NCBI GenBank assembly: GCA_029879735.1
Contig: JAOUPS010000010.1
Location: 1 to 35,552, forward strand
Direction of reading: 5' to 3'
Source of the DNA: Candidatus Bathyarchaeota archaeon
GTDB taxonomy: Archaea; Thermoproteota; Bathyarchaeia; Bathyarchaeales; Bathycorpusculaceae
DNA length: 35,552 nt
The notes beneath the pieces were generated by a model that did not search any database, was not told the DNA's origin, and worked only from the letters and a program-made list of their open reading frames with translations. This document shows, one piece after another, positions 7,907 to 14,752 of the stretch. The position numbers and the translations under genes were made by a program. Within the stretch, counting starts at the first letter, position 1; every line of letters begins with the position of its first letter.

Positions 7907-8542
7907 GTGGATACGATGGATAGTGCGGTTAGAGGACTATGGAACGTCGTTCTGAGTGGTTATCCAAGGTCAGGTAAAACGACGCTTGCAAAAAAACTCG
8001 TTGTCGAAAACCCATATTTTGCAAGGGTAGGAGTAGATGAGTTGAGAGAGATGCTTTTTGGCGAGGTCTATCCATGTCGTGACGAGTTCTTGGCATATTC
8101 TTTAATAGGCGAAATCCGAGACGCTCTGCTTGAAAGAGGATATAGTGCTGTGATAGACTCAACGGCGCCTGACAATGTGACACGGGAATTTTTGCTAGCA
8201 ACGAAAGTCAAGCATGTTAACCGTCTTCTCGTCATTTTGGACGTTGATAGACAAATCCTAGTGGCGAGAAACATTGAGAGATTCGGTGACGCGAGCCCCG
8301 TTCTTGCGTGGGGAAAGCGTTGGCAGAGACCTAAAGGCAGAATTCCTATCTTCAAGTTTAGAAACAGCGACACTGAGGATTTCAGCTTGTATTATGCGCG
8401 TCTGAAAGAGGTTTTGCAGAGCGAAACACATCCTTTTAAACCCGAATTCCGCCCTCCACATTTATCCATACAAGAGATCAGAGAAACTCTCAGAAACTTC
8501 TTAGCGCGCGCTAAGATGAATGAAAAAATCGGTTTAGAATAA
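7907..8542 (+). CDS. P-loop kinase-like ATP-binding protein (AAA_33 type)
   Basis: The 211-residue product has a Walker A motif GYPRSGKTT at residues 18-26 and a short alpha/beta core with VIDSTAP (about 83-89) and LLVILDVD (104-111), resembling the small P-loop kinases of the AAA_33/zeta-like group that phosphorylate small molecules, RNA ends or proteins. The substrate is unknown. The reading frame starts at GTG 7907; ATG 7916 is an alternative, and neither has a strong ribosome-binding site. The C-terminal stretch (residues 195-211) contains Leu-Ala-Arg-Ala encoded by a CG palindrome, which may be a later addition. It is convergent with the Mo-cofactor gene and divergent from the oxidoreductase operon. 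Confidence 0.82.
   Translation: MDTMDSAVRGLWNVVLSGYPRSGKTTLAKKLVVENPYFARVGVDELREMLFGEVYPCRDEFLAYSLIGEIRDALLERGYSAVIDSTAPDNVTREFLLATKVKHVNRLLVILDVDRQILVARNIERFGDASPVLAWGKRWQRPKGRIPIFKFRNSDTEDFSLYYARLKEVLQSETHPFKPEFRPPHLSIQEIRETLRNFLARAKMNEKIGLE
8501..8514. repeat. Perfect CG palindrome TTAGCGCGCGCTAA
   Basis: This 14-bp perfect palindrome is the clearest form of the window-wide element. It lies 28 nt before the stop of the kinase gene and is read in frame as Leu-Ala-Arg-Ala-Lys. Confidence 0.8.
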
Positions 8543-8574
8543 GAATAGACTATGATTCGCCTGTGCTAAGATTG

Positions 8575-9141
8575 TTATGGGATCTCAGCCCTGTCTGGAA
8601 AACCTCTGCTTTCATAAGTACCTAGAAAGTCATAATCGACGAGTTCTATGCGATTGAGTAGATAGATCCATTTGTATCCCCACCTACCAGGGACTACTAG
8701 GCGTAGTTTCTGATGCAACGGTTCGCCTTCTTTCTCGTAAGCCAAGAGTATATCTTCACCTAGAGCAGGACTCATGGCTAGGTCTGTTGTAAAACCATCC
8801 TCAGCATAAAATGCCACCTTCACAGCCTCGGGCAAAACTCCAGCTTTTTCAAGCATGAATCTGAGGCTCACTCCAGTCCAATTTCCAGAGTCAACAAGAA
8901 CTCCTGAGCCTTCTGGAGACGGCAAGCAATAGAGTTCAGCACTGATTGTGCGCCTAGGCATCGTCACGATCTCCTTCAAGCTAAGATTCAGAGGATGTTG
9001 AACGAGTCCGTCAACCAACAAATTCCAATCTGGATGTTCAGCACTTGTGTTCTGACGCGGAAAAGAAGATTGTGAAAGAAGAATACAAGCAGTGACTATT
9101 GCCACGATCGTAACTGCAATGAATGGGATTTTCCAGTTCAT
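8575..9141 (-). CDS. Exported molybdopterin-binding oxidoreductase domain protein
   Basis: The product resembles the sulfite-oxidase-type Mo-cofactor domain (Oxidored_molyb): a core with ELYCLPSP, where the cysteine (about residue 72) would be the Mo ligand, and the conserved C-terminal stretch VPGRWGYKWIYLLNRIEL. At 188 residues it is a bare catalytic domain without the dimerisation domain. A hydrophobic N-terminus (about residues 4-23) should act as signal peptide or anchor, so it works outside the membrane. I start at ATG 9141; a TTG at 9147 is two codons earlier. A TATA-like CATATTTAA at 9170-9178 implies a leader of only about 8 nt. The natural substrate and redox partner cannot be read. 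The E1-like gene on the other side of the spacer may serve cofactor synthesis. Confidence 0.88.
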   Translation of the reverse strand: MNWKIPFIAVTIVAIVTACILLSQSSFPRQNTSAEHPDWNLLVDGLVQHPLNLSLKEIVTMPRRTISAELYCLPSPEGSGVLVDSGNWTGVSLRFMLEKAGVLPEAVKVAFYAEDGFTTDLAMSPALGEDILLAYEKEGEPLHQKLRLVVPGRWGYKWIYLLNRIELVDYDFLGTYESRGFPDRAEIP

Positions 9142-9169
9142 TTTCAATCATTAGCATAATGACATACGT

Positions 9170-9178
9170 CATATTTAA
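9170..9178 (-). promoter_or_regulatory. TATA box of the Mo-cofactor domain gene
   Basis: Minus strand TTAAATATG centred 33 nt upstream of ATG 9141, predicting a near-leaderless mRNA. Confidence 0.45.
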
Positions 9179-9260
9179 TTCTTACTTACTAGCAAGAATT
9201 GGAATAGCACTCGTTTTTTAACCAAGATTCCCACCGAATGACAGTGATTATGATTGCTTC

Positions 9261-9276
9261 TAGAGCGTACGCTCTA
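9261..9276. repeat. 16-bp perfect palindrome TAGAGCGTACGCTCTA
   Basis: A perfect palindrome in the middle of the divergent spacer between the Mo-cofactor gene and the E1-like gene. The centre GCGTACGC alternates purine and pyrimidine, and the TAGAGC arms match the flanks of other CG elements, so it is a variant of the family or an operator for both genes. Confidence 0.7.
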
Positions 9277-9420
9277 AGACTTGTTTTCTCTCCGAACTAG
9301 ACAGTGTCACGGGCACGTAGGTTTCCCAGATCCTTCCCTTCATGAAGTTTAATTCTACCTCTATGAAAGATAGAAATAGTTCTCTTTTCTCTCATAAGTC
9401 ATGCAGGAGCACTGTTAACG

Positions 9421-10527
9421 ATGGCTAAGACAGGACTGCATAAAAAAGGAAGCTTCTCTCTGAACAAAAAAGAGCAAGAGTTGTATTCTAGACAGATCGT
9501 ACTCAGAGAGATAGGTTACAATGGGCAACTCAGGCTTAAGAACGCCAGAGTCTGCATAATCGGTCTGGGAGGTTTGGGTAGTTTGATAGCTACACAGTTG
9601 ACCGCCATGGGAGTAGGTCACATCCGTCTGGTCGATCGAGATGTAGTGGAAATTGCTAACCTTCATAGACAATATCTCTATGACACAAAAGTTCTAGGTC
9701 GTTCCAAGGCAGAGGTAGCTGCAGAGAGATTGGCCCTCCTTAACCCCTACGTCAATCTTGAACCCTCGACAATCTCGATCAATTCTGAGAATGCTGAAGA
9801 AGTCATTGAAGGCATGGATGTCGTCGCAGACGGTCTAGATGCCATGAAACCCAGATACGCAATAAATAGAGCATGCGTAAAGTTGAAGACGCCCTACGTC
9901 TTCGGATCTGCTGTTATGACTCACGGAAACGCCTCTACAATCATACCGAAAGAGACGCCATGTCTTGAATGCTTCTTCGGTAACATCGAAGATGCCAATA
10001 TGCCAAAATGTGCCGTTGTAGGTGTCCACCCGTCTATACTAGGTCTCATTGCAAGCGTTGAGGTCTCAGAAGTCATAAGAGTGCTTCTTGGCAGAGAACC
10101 AGTATTGAGAGGTAGACTTCTTTTCTCTAGCTTGGAAGAACTTTCCATGGATCTAGTCGACGTGTTAAGAAATGAACTATGTCCAGTATGCGGTGAAGAA
10201 TCAGTAACAGAACCTTTCCATTCAGAGAGAGAATTGGTTGAAGAGGTCTGTGGAAGAGAAGGTAAAAGAACCTTAATGGTCATACCAAAAGAAGACTTGA
10301 AACTTCAAATATCCAAATTATCTGAGATTTTAGAAAACAAGGGTTTCCATATTGAGACGGAAGGAAGGTTGAGTATAACTTCAACACGGGGAGAGCAAAA
10401 AGTGAGTATTATGCAGAGTGGTGTAATGATTGGGGAAGGAATCGGTGAAAAAGAGAATCTAATCACACTATACCGAGACATAATCACCAATAGTTTGGGT
10501 GTCTCTTGGATGCGGATATGTGACTAG
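9421..10527 (+). CDS. E1-like adenylyltransferase (ThiF/MoeB/HesA family) with C-terminal extension
   Basis: The first 260 residues are a typical ThiF/MoeB fold: nucleotide loop GLGGLGS at 48-54, DRDVVEIANLHRQ at 72-84, a zinc site made by CLEC (181, 184) and CPVC (254, 257), and Cys197 in KCAVVGVHP. Such enzymes adenylate the C-terminal Gly-Gly of a MoaD/ThiS-like sulfur carrier for molybdopterin, thiamine or tRNA thiolation. Residues 275-368 form an extra domain that I cannot assign. ATG 9421 has AGGAG at 9405-9409. Next to a Mo-cofactor protein, a role in molybdopterin synthesis is the simplest guess, but no sulfur carrier gene is in the window. The TAG stop lies within the flank of a CG element. 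Confidence 0.9.
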   Translation: MAKTGLHKKGSFSLNKKEQELYSRQIVLREIGYNGQLRLKNARVCIIGLGGLGSLIATQLTAMGVGHIRLVDRDVVEIANLHRQYLYDTKVLGRSKAEVAAERLALLNPYVNLEPSTISINSENAEEVIEGMDVVADGLDAMKPRYAINRACVKLKTPYVFGSAVMTHGNASTIIPKETPCLECFFGNIEDANMPKCAVVGVHPSILGLIASVEVSEVIRVLLGREPVLRGRLLFSSLEELSMDLVDVLRNELCPVCGEESVTEPFHSERELVEEVCGREGKRTLMVIPKEDLKLQISKLSEILENKGFHIETEGRLSITSTRGEQKVSIMQSGVMIGEGIGEKENLITLYRDIITNSLGVSWMRICD

Positions 10528-10539
10528 AGCACGCGCTAA
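10524..10539. repeat. CG element overlapping the stop codon of the E1-like gene
   Basis: CTAGAGCACGCGCTAA includes the TAG stop (10525-10527) and is followed by TTTTG. It lies in the convergent spacer with the DUF1059 gene. Confidence 0.65.
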
Positions 10540-10589
10540 TTTTGACAGACAAAAAATGGTAAAGGGCGCTTTTTCAGCCTTTGGAGCAG

Positions 10590-10766
10590 TCAAACCTCTT
10601 TTATTGCAGCTTTAACTTTCGCGATCATGTCTGGGGGGATCTTACTCATACCGTGCACGGTTTTGGCGTGTTCAGCTACTTTCCTCATGAGTTCCTCCTC
10701 AGTTTTGGCACGAATCACGGCGTCGCAATCCACTCCAACATCTCGGCAACGCAACATCTTAGCCAT
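10590..10766 (-). CDS. DUF1059 family small protein
   Basis: The 58-residue protein starts MAKMLRCRDVGVDCD and ends with AEHAKTVHGMSKIPPDM..., which are the marks of the DUF1059 family, small conserved proteins of unknown function in archaea and bacteria. Cys and His residues (Cys7, Cys14, His33, His38) could bind a metal; this is inference. A frame extends upstream to 10805, but the extension overlaps a TATA-like element (TTTAAG near 10805-10811), so ATG 10766 is the better start. It is monocistronic and lies between CG elements. Confidence 0.85.
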   Translation of the reverse strand: MAKMLRCRDVGVDCDAVIRAKTEEELMRKVAEHAKTVHGMSKIPPDMIAKVKAAIKEV

Positions 10767-10838
10767 AATCACACTTCCAGTTCGAATTAAGACAACAACT
10801 AGCACTTAAATCTTTTTACACACAAGTAGATTAAAAAT

Positions 10839-10846
10839 CGCGCGCG
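10839..10846. repeat. CG element CGCGCGCG
   Basis: Eight alternating bases upstream of the DUF1059 gene and downstream of the UbiA gene, followed by GGTTAG. Confidence 0.6.
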
Positions 10847-10942
10847 GGTTAGGAAACCTTAGGTGTCCCCAAAAATGAAAAATAGGTACCTACAATTACT
10901 TCAGCTTCTTTGACTTGTGGAAGAAACTTTGACTGAATTCGA

Positions 10943-11911
10943 TCAAGGCAAGAGTTTGCCCACCAGAAGTACAAGAGACACGAGGACAATTGTCTGCGTA
11001 ATTAGAGTGATCCACTGTGGATTGTGTGCAGACAATCTTTCAATGTCTTGTGCAATAAAACTCTGATCCTCTGAGATCATGTATCTCTTGGAAAGAGAGT
11101 AAAGTTTGCTGTATTTCCTCAGCACATATAGGTAAGCAAATACCACAACCAGTAGGAAAACAGTCAGTGCTGGGTAGGACCCGTGAGCTAGTCTGAGAAG
11201 AATCCCTGTCCCGCAGAGTACGCCTCCTACACTTAGCAACACTATGCCGAAGAGTGAAGCTTTTGCAAGACCGAGCCGCACTGTCACAGTGTCAATTCCC
11301 ATTGCCTTGTCGCCGAAGTAGTCCCGGATCTCAGCTGGCACGATTACACCATACACCGTCAGAGCCTGCCCGGAGAGGAAGAGTAGAAACAAAGGGTCCA
11401 GCTCAGAAGAAAAAGTGTGATACACAAATGTTACTGGCAAGATGCTGAGGACGACAAGCAGCGTGATCACTGCAAGCCATGATCTCGACTTCAGTCTTAG
11501 GGGTGACGCAGAATAGGAGTAGGCCAAGAAAACCGCGGCTACCCACATTAACAGCAAGGCAAGCTTTCCTTGGACCAGATACAACAGAAGAATGAAAGCC
11601 AGGCTTAGCAAAAATTCGATAATTATGAATGATGTTAGTTTACCCTTCCCCAGACGACTCATGGCCTGAACGAGTTCCTTCTTGCGACTGTCCTTTGAGT
11701 CCAACTCGTAGTCTGCCATGGTGTTCACTTGGGCCGCCACAGCTGAAACAAGCGTGATTATGGCAGAGACTAGAGCCACTGGAATCGCCAGCCCCCAAAA
11801 GAGATCCACTGGGAGATTGATGCCCCAGGAAAGTCCAATAATAATGGAGGCTGAATTCGCTGGAAGGAATTCTGGCCTTGAAACAGTAGCTAACAATCTT
11901 GCGGTCTGCAA
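10943..11911 (-). CDS. UbiA-family prenyltransferase
   Basis: The 322-residue membrane protein has about eight to nine hydrophobic helices and the two Asp-rich loops of UbiA enzymes: NTMADYELDSKD near residues 63-74 and EIRDYFGDKAMGIDT near 195-209. These bind Mg2+ and the prenyl diphosphate. In archaea such enzymes attach geranylgeranyl groups to glycerol phosphate lipids, quinones, heme or chlorin-like rings; the acceptor here is unknown. The first loop lacks the exact NDxxDxxxD form, as in several archaeal members. The start is TTG 11911 with GGGAG 12 nt before it. It is divergent from the ribbon-helix-helix gene. Confidence 0.9.
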   Translation of the reverse strand: MQTARLLATVSRPEFLPANSASIIIGLSWGINLPVDLFWGLAIPVALVSAIITLVSAVAAQVNTMADYELDSKDSRKKELVQAMSRLGKGKLTSFIIIEFLLSLAFILLLYLVQGKLALLLMWVAAVFLAYSYSASPLRLKSRSWLAVITLLVVLSILPVTFVYHTFSSELDPLFLLFLSGQALTVYGVIVPAEIRDYFGDKAMGIDTVTVRLGLAKASLFGIVLLSVGGVLCGTGILLRLAHGSYPALTVFLLVVVFAYLYVLRKYSKLYSLSKRYMISEDQSFIAQDIERLSAHNPQWITLITQTIVLVSLVLLVGKLLP

Positions 11912-11966
11912 AGTTGACTTGTTCTCCCAATGAAGCTAACGCAATTTACACCACGCATATAACTGT

Positions 11967-11978
11967 TGCGCGCACGTA
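11967..11978. repeat. CG element TGCGCGCACGTA
   Basis: Twelve alternating bases, 56 nt upstream of the UbiA start, followed by GGATCCTTTTTT. Confidence 0.6.
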
Positions 11979-12091
11979 GGATCCTTTTTTGATGAGTTTC
12001 GAAAAGACCTTGTATGTGGACTATGACTGGTAGCATTGTGCAAGGAAGAATAGAAATCATGCCTTCTTCTTGGAGAAAACCTAGATTTCTC

Positions 12092-12138
12092 GACCCTGCT
12101 CCCTTCTGACTAACGCGCTCAGTCATTAGTGCAGGGTC
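12092..12138. repeat. Two-tier stem-loop (inverted repeat)
   Basis: The outer arms are GACCCTGC (12092-12099) and GCAGGGTC (12131-12138), the inner arms TGACT (12107-12111) and AGTCA (12121-12125), all perfect. The loop between the inner arms contains CGCG. It may be a structured RNA leader, a terminator or a protein-binding site. Confidence 0.6.
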
Positions 12139-12217
12139 AAAGCAGTTCCGCAATTGCCTGATGTATCAAAAACTTAAAATCTGTTTGCTCAAAGATCTTT
12201 TTACAGTTGTGAAGATT

Positions 12218-12688
12218 ATGTCTGTAGAATTTGAAGGAAGAAGGAGAATTCACCCGGACGATGACGAAGAATCCATAGAGGCAATCATTCGACTACCTAG
12301 AAGCCTTTATGAAGATATAAAAGCAGAAGCAGAAATACGAGGAATTTCGACTGCAAGTTTCATCAGAGATGCATTGATGAAAGCGTTGAAGGTCCCTGCA
12401 GAAATTGATGAGGAAATCAATGATCTGCTAGAATCTTGCAGCTTTGACGAGGATAACTTCGAGATTGAGGGAGCAAAGGGGTTCTTGGTTAATGTTTCAG
12501 ATAGCAGTCTAAAAGGTGACGTGTGGACGCCTAAACAGTTGGACAAAGTCGCCGAAAAACTTGTTATTGGCTATCACGGATACGTTTTCCCGCCGAAGCT
12601 GAACGACTTAATAGATCGTGTTGCCAAAGCAATGAAACTGAATGGACAGCAAAAAGACTATCTAGCACGCGCGTTACTTCCATCTTGA
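12218..12688 (+). CDS. Ribbon-helix-helix DNA-binding protein with unknown C-terminal region
   Basis: The 156-residue product has an N-terminal stretch (IRLPRSLYEDIKAEAE, then GISTASFIRDALMKAL, about 25-58) typical of CopG/MetJ-like ribbon-helix-helix proteins, which bind operators as dimers through a beta strand. An acidic linker and a second region of about 70 residues follow and are not recognised. The frame is open from 12161, but that part overlaps a TATA-like element at 12173-12180; ATG 12218 gives a 16-nt leader. It could regulate itself or the divergent UbiA gene. The C-terminus reads Leu-Ala-Arg-Ala from a CG element. Confidence 0.75.
   Translation: MSVEFEGRRRIHPDDDEESIEAIIRLPRSLYEDIKAEAEIRGISTASFIRDALMKALKVPAEIDEEINDLLESCSFDEDNFEIEGAKGFLVNVSDSSLKGDVWTPKQLDKVAEKLVIGYHGYVFPPKLNDLIDRVAKAMKLNGQQKDYLARALLPS
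12663..12676. repeat. CG element TAGCACGCGCGTTA
   Basis: Lies 12 nt before the stop of the ribbon-helix-helix gene and is read in frame as Leu-Ala-Arg-Ala, like the copy at 8501. Confidence 0.6.
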
Positions 12689-12772
12689 AAAGATCATTAT
12701 TACACGCTTGCATCTTCAATTAACCGAGTTTCTGTTTCACAAGGGGATGGTTATCGCGATTGTTTTCGTATA

Positions 12773-12850
12773 TAGCGCGCCCCGAAAACTGCTATCTGCC
12801 CTTAACCCTGCCTTCCGAGACTTAACATTTTTGCATAGGCTAGCGTGCAC
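12773..12850. repeat. Two CG elements in one spacer
   Basis: TAGCGCGC at 12773-12780 and CTAGCGTGCAC at 12840-12850. The second is a weaker variant that keeps the CTAG flank and the alternation. Confidence 0.5.
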
Positions 12851-12917
12851 TTGTTGCTGTTATGTCACAGTCACATAGACTTAAAAGTCATATTATCTTG
12901 ATCTCCGAGCAGGACAA

Positions 12918-13109
12918 GTGAAAGAAATGCCTGAACCAGGATTTGAAATCTATAAGGATGCCGCCGGAAAATTCAGATTTCGATTGAGAGCTGCGAACAA
13001 TCAGATAATTGCAGTGAGCGAAGCCTACGAGTCAAAAGACGGATGCATGAAGGGAGTGGAGTCAGTTAAGACTAATGCTCCAAAAGCGATGATACAGGAT
13101 CTTACCTAG
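12918..13109 (+). CDS. DUF1508 (YegP-like) small protein
   Basis: The 63-residue product matches the DUF1508 repeat: FEIYKDAAGKFRFRLRAANN then an Ile-Ile-Ala-x-Ser-Glu turn, a Lys-Asp-Gly-Cys segment and a final NAPKAMIQDLT. These small beta-sheet proteins occur singly or in tandem; their role is unknown. The frame starts at GTG 12918; ATG 12927 (MPEPGFEIYKD) is an equally good start. A diverged copy forms the C-terminal half of the next gene, 47 nt further on, so a duplication is clear. Confidence 0.85.
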   Translation: MKEMPEPGFEIYKDAAGKFRFRLRAANNQIIAVSEAYESKDGCMKGVESVKTNAPKAMIQDLT

Positions 13110-13165
13110 AAACGGACGCGAACAGTGTTATTCATCGCAAGTCTACTTAGAAAGGAGTGTCACTC

Positions 13166-13624
13166 TTGGAAATGAAAAGGTTCATCGTTCAGTCGGAGAT
13201 ATTGCCTGAAGACATGGATCCTGTAGCTTGTTCCATGGGTATTCCCATCATGTTGAAGAATGCAGGCGTTGAGGACGTCGAAGTCATAAGATGTTATTGT
13301 TGCGGAGAAGAAAGAAAAGTACTGGTTGAGTTCGAGGCACCGAGTAGAAAGGACCTATCTGCTGCCCTCCAAAAAATTGACTTTCCGGTATGGTCAACTA
13401 TGGAGACTCATAAGGTAATAAGTGCTGAAAAGCGAGCCAGACCGATGCCAAAATTTGAGATCTATAGGGACACTGCAGGAAGATTCAGATTTAGGCTGAG
13501 AGCCGCGAACAATCAGATAATTGCGGCAAGCGAAGCGTATGAGACTAAAGCTGGATGCAACAACGGAATACAGTCTGTTATGCAAAACGCACCGGAAGCA
13601 ACAGTAAAAGATCTCACCAGCTAG
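13166..13624 (+). CDS. Two-domain protein: unknown N-terminal domain plus DUF1508
   Basis: The N-terminal 90 residues (MKRFIVQSEILPEDMDP..., RCYCCGEERKVLVEFEAP) are not assigned; the Cys-Tyr-Cys-Cys cluster may bind metal. From about residue 93 a DUF1508 unit follows (FEIYRDTAGRFRFRLRAANN...), clearly related to the upstream gene, with most positions identical. The ribosome-binding site AAAGGAG at 13151-13157 overlaps the GTG at 13157, so translation more likely starts at TTG 13166 (8 nt spacing) or ATG 13172. It probably shares a transcript with the upstream gene. No function can be assigned. Confidence 0.82.
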   Translation: MEMKRFIVQSEILPEDMDPVACSMGIPIMLKNAGVEDVEVIRCYCCGEERKVLVEFEAPSRKDLSAALQKIDFPVWSTMETHKVISAEKRARPMPKFEIYRDTAGRFRFRLRAANNQIIAASEAYETKAGCNNGIQSVMQNAPEATVKDLTS

Positions 13625-14054
13625 CGCAATAGAGACATCACCCAAAACCTTGCAACATGGATTGACATAGCCCCCCGCAAAACCCCATTTTTTTGTTGAT
13701 CCCGCGTTTTGACATATACCACGTATCATGCGGTACGCGCTCAATCCCTTCCACAACTCATAAAAACTGAAGAAGAGCTAACTAGAGTTTGAGAAGATTC
13801 TCTCGAGGTAGTGAGTTTATGGTTGATTCAAGGGCCGGGAAACTTGCAAGGCTCTGCGTTCACTAGTGTGGATGTGAAACGCGCACGCGCGTCCCAACAG
13901 ATAGTTGGTTTTTAACCTATTTTGATATACCAGATGAGACAAAAGAGCTCTCGCATATAAACCGTGTGATGTCAGTTTTACTTAGTTTAACGCCCAAAAT
14001 ATATAATAGCTCTAAGCATCGGAATATAGCCTTAACATAAAGGAGAATGGTTAT
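13625..14054. other. 430-nt spacer without a gene
   Basis: No convincing frame was found. It holds a weak CG variant GTACGCGCTC (13733-13742), a strong CG element at 13879-13892, and at the right end a TATA-like AATATATAATA (about 13998-14008) and ribosome-binding site AGGAG (14041-14045) for the next gene. Confidence 0.55.
13879..13892. repeat. CG element ACGCGCACGCGCGT
   Basis: Fourteen consecutive alternating purine-pyrimidine bases in a co-directional spacer. Confidence 0.65.
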
Positions 14055-14570
14055 ATGAAAATCTTGAAGGACATTGGCTTTTGGTTAGCGTTGATTATAG
14101 TTCTTGTGACCATCTATCTTTCATTTGCGACTTACTTCCGTTGGCTTCCATTATCTTTTCGCATAGGCGGGCTCTTTTTTGCCCATTGGCTAGGCATAGT
14201 AGGTGCTTCATTCATTGGAATTTATACACCAATATACTACATTCTGAAGCGGCGTTATCCAAAAAGACTTAAAGGTTTAGTCAAAATTCACGTGTTCGGC
14301 AATTTGCTTTCCTTCACGCTCATATCCATTCACATTGCTCAGCAGTTAGGCAGACCACCACAGTTCTATCCGGATTTAGGAGCGGGACTTGCATTATACA
14401 TAATCACACTGATTCTGGTTGCAACGGGTTTCATTCACAGATATGGGTTGCTTGCGAGTTTAGGAAGATACCAGATGCCACATCGTAATAGGTTCACCCA
14501 TGTCGCTTTAACTCTATCGTTCTATATCGTCATATTTATTCATGCATTACGCAATGTAGGAGTCCTATAG
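14055..14570 (+). CDS. Four-histidine membrane protein, probable diheme b-type cytochrome
   Basis: The 171-residue protein has about five hydrophobic segments (7-27, 38-63, 77-95, 110-128, 147-165). His79 and His93 in one helix and His149 and His163 in another are each 14 residues apart, the spacing that lets two helices hold two b hemes stacked across the membrane in cytochrome b and ferric-reductase-like proteins. A further His44 and His128 lie near helix ends. There is no flavin or NAD domain, so it would need a partner. It has its own TATA box and ribosome-binding site (AGGAG, 9 nt before ATG). The heme assignment is inference from spacing; the family is not recognised by name. Confidence 0.75.
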   Translation: MKILKDIGFWLALIIVLVTIYLSFATYFRWLPLSFRIGGLFFAHWLGIVGASFIGIYTPIYYILKRRYPKRLKGLVKIHVFGNLLSFTLISIHIAQQLGRPPQFYPDLGAGLALYIITLILVATGFIHRYGLLASLGRYQMPHRNRFTHVALTLSFYIVIFIHALRNVGVL

Positions 14571-14596
14571 ATTCATTTTTTTGTTTTAGTTCAAGA

Positions 14597-14627
14597 AGGT
14601 CGAAGGAAGGAATTAAAATTTAATTTT
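14597..14627 (-). repeat. AT/CCTTCCTTC interspersed element, copy A
   Basis: On the minus strand it reads AAATTTTAATTCCTTCCTTC with flanks. It is related to copies at 18150-18180 and 23697-23728 and lies about 40 nt before a CG element. Confidence 0.45.
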
Positions 14628-14665
14628 CAAATTATCCCACTGTTGTAGAATGAATGTTCCATTGA

Positions 14666-14679
14666 CACGCGCGCTCGTG
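14666..14679. repeat. CG element ACACGCGCGCTCGT
   Basis: Nine alternating C/G/A bases (CACGCGCGC) in the spacer before the Ymh-like gene. Confidence 0.6.
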
Positions 14680-14752
14680 GGCGACTTAACAGAATCGGTT
14701 GAAAGTAACCTAAATAAAGCCCCTTCCTTTCTTACTTAAATTCGGGATTCTC

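Larger units (their letters stand above)
11912..12217. other. Divergent spacer of UbiA and ribbon-helix-helix genes
   Basis: This 306-nt spacer holds a CG element (11967-11978), a two-tier inverted repeat (12092-12138) and a TATA-like CTTAAAAT (12173-12180) for the right-hand gene. No coding frame is convincing. Confidence 0.55.

Noticed and set aside
12161-12217. N-terminal extension of the ribbon-helix-helix protein
   Set aside because: The stretch contains the likely TATA box; ATG 12218 is the better start.
13394-13756. 120-codon minus-strand frame over the second DUF1508 gene
   Set aside because: Antisense to a recognised domain; no supporting features.
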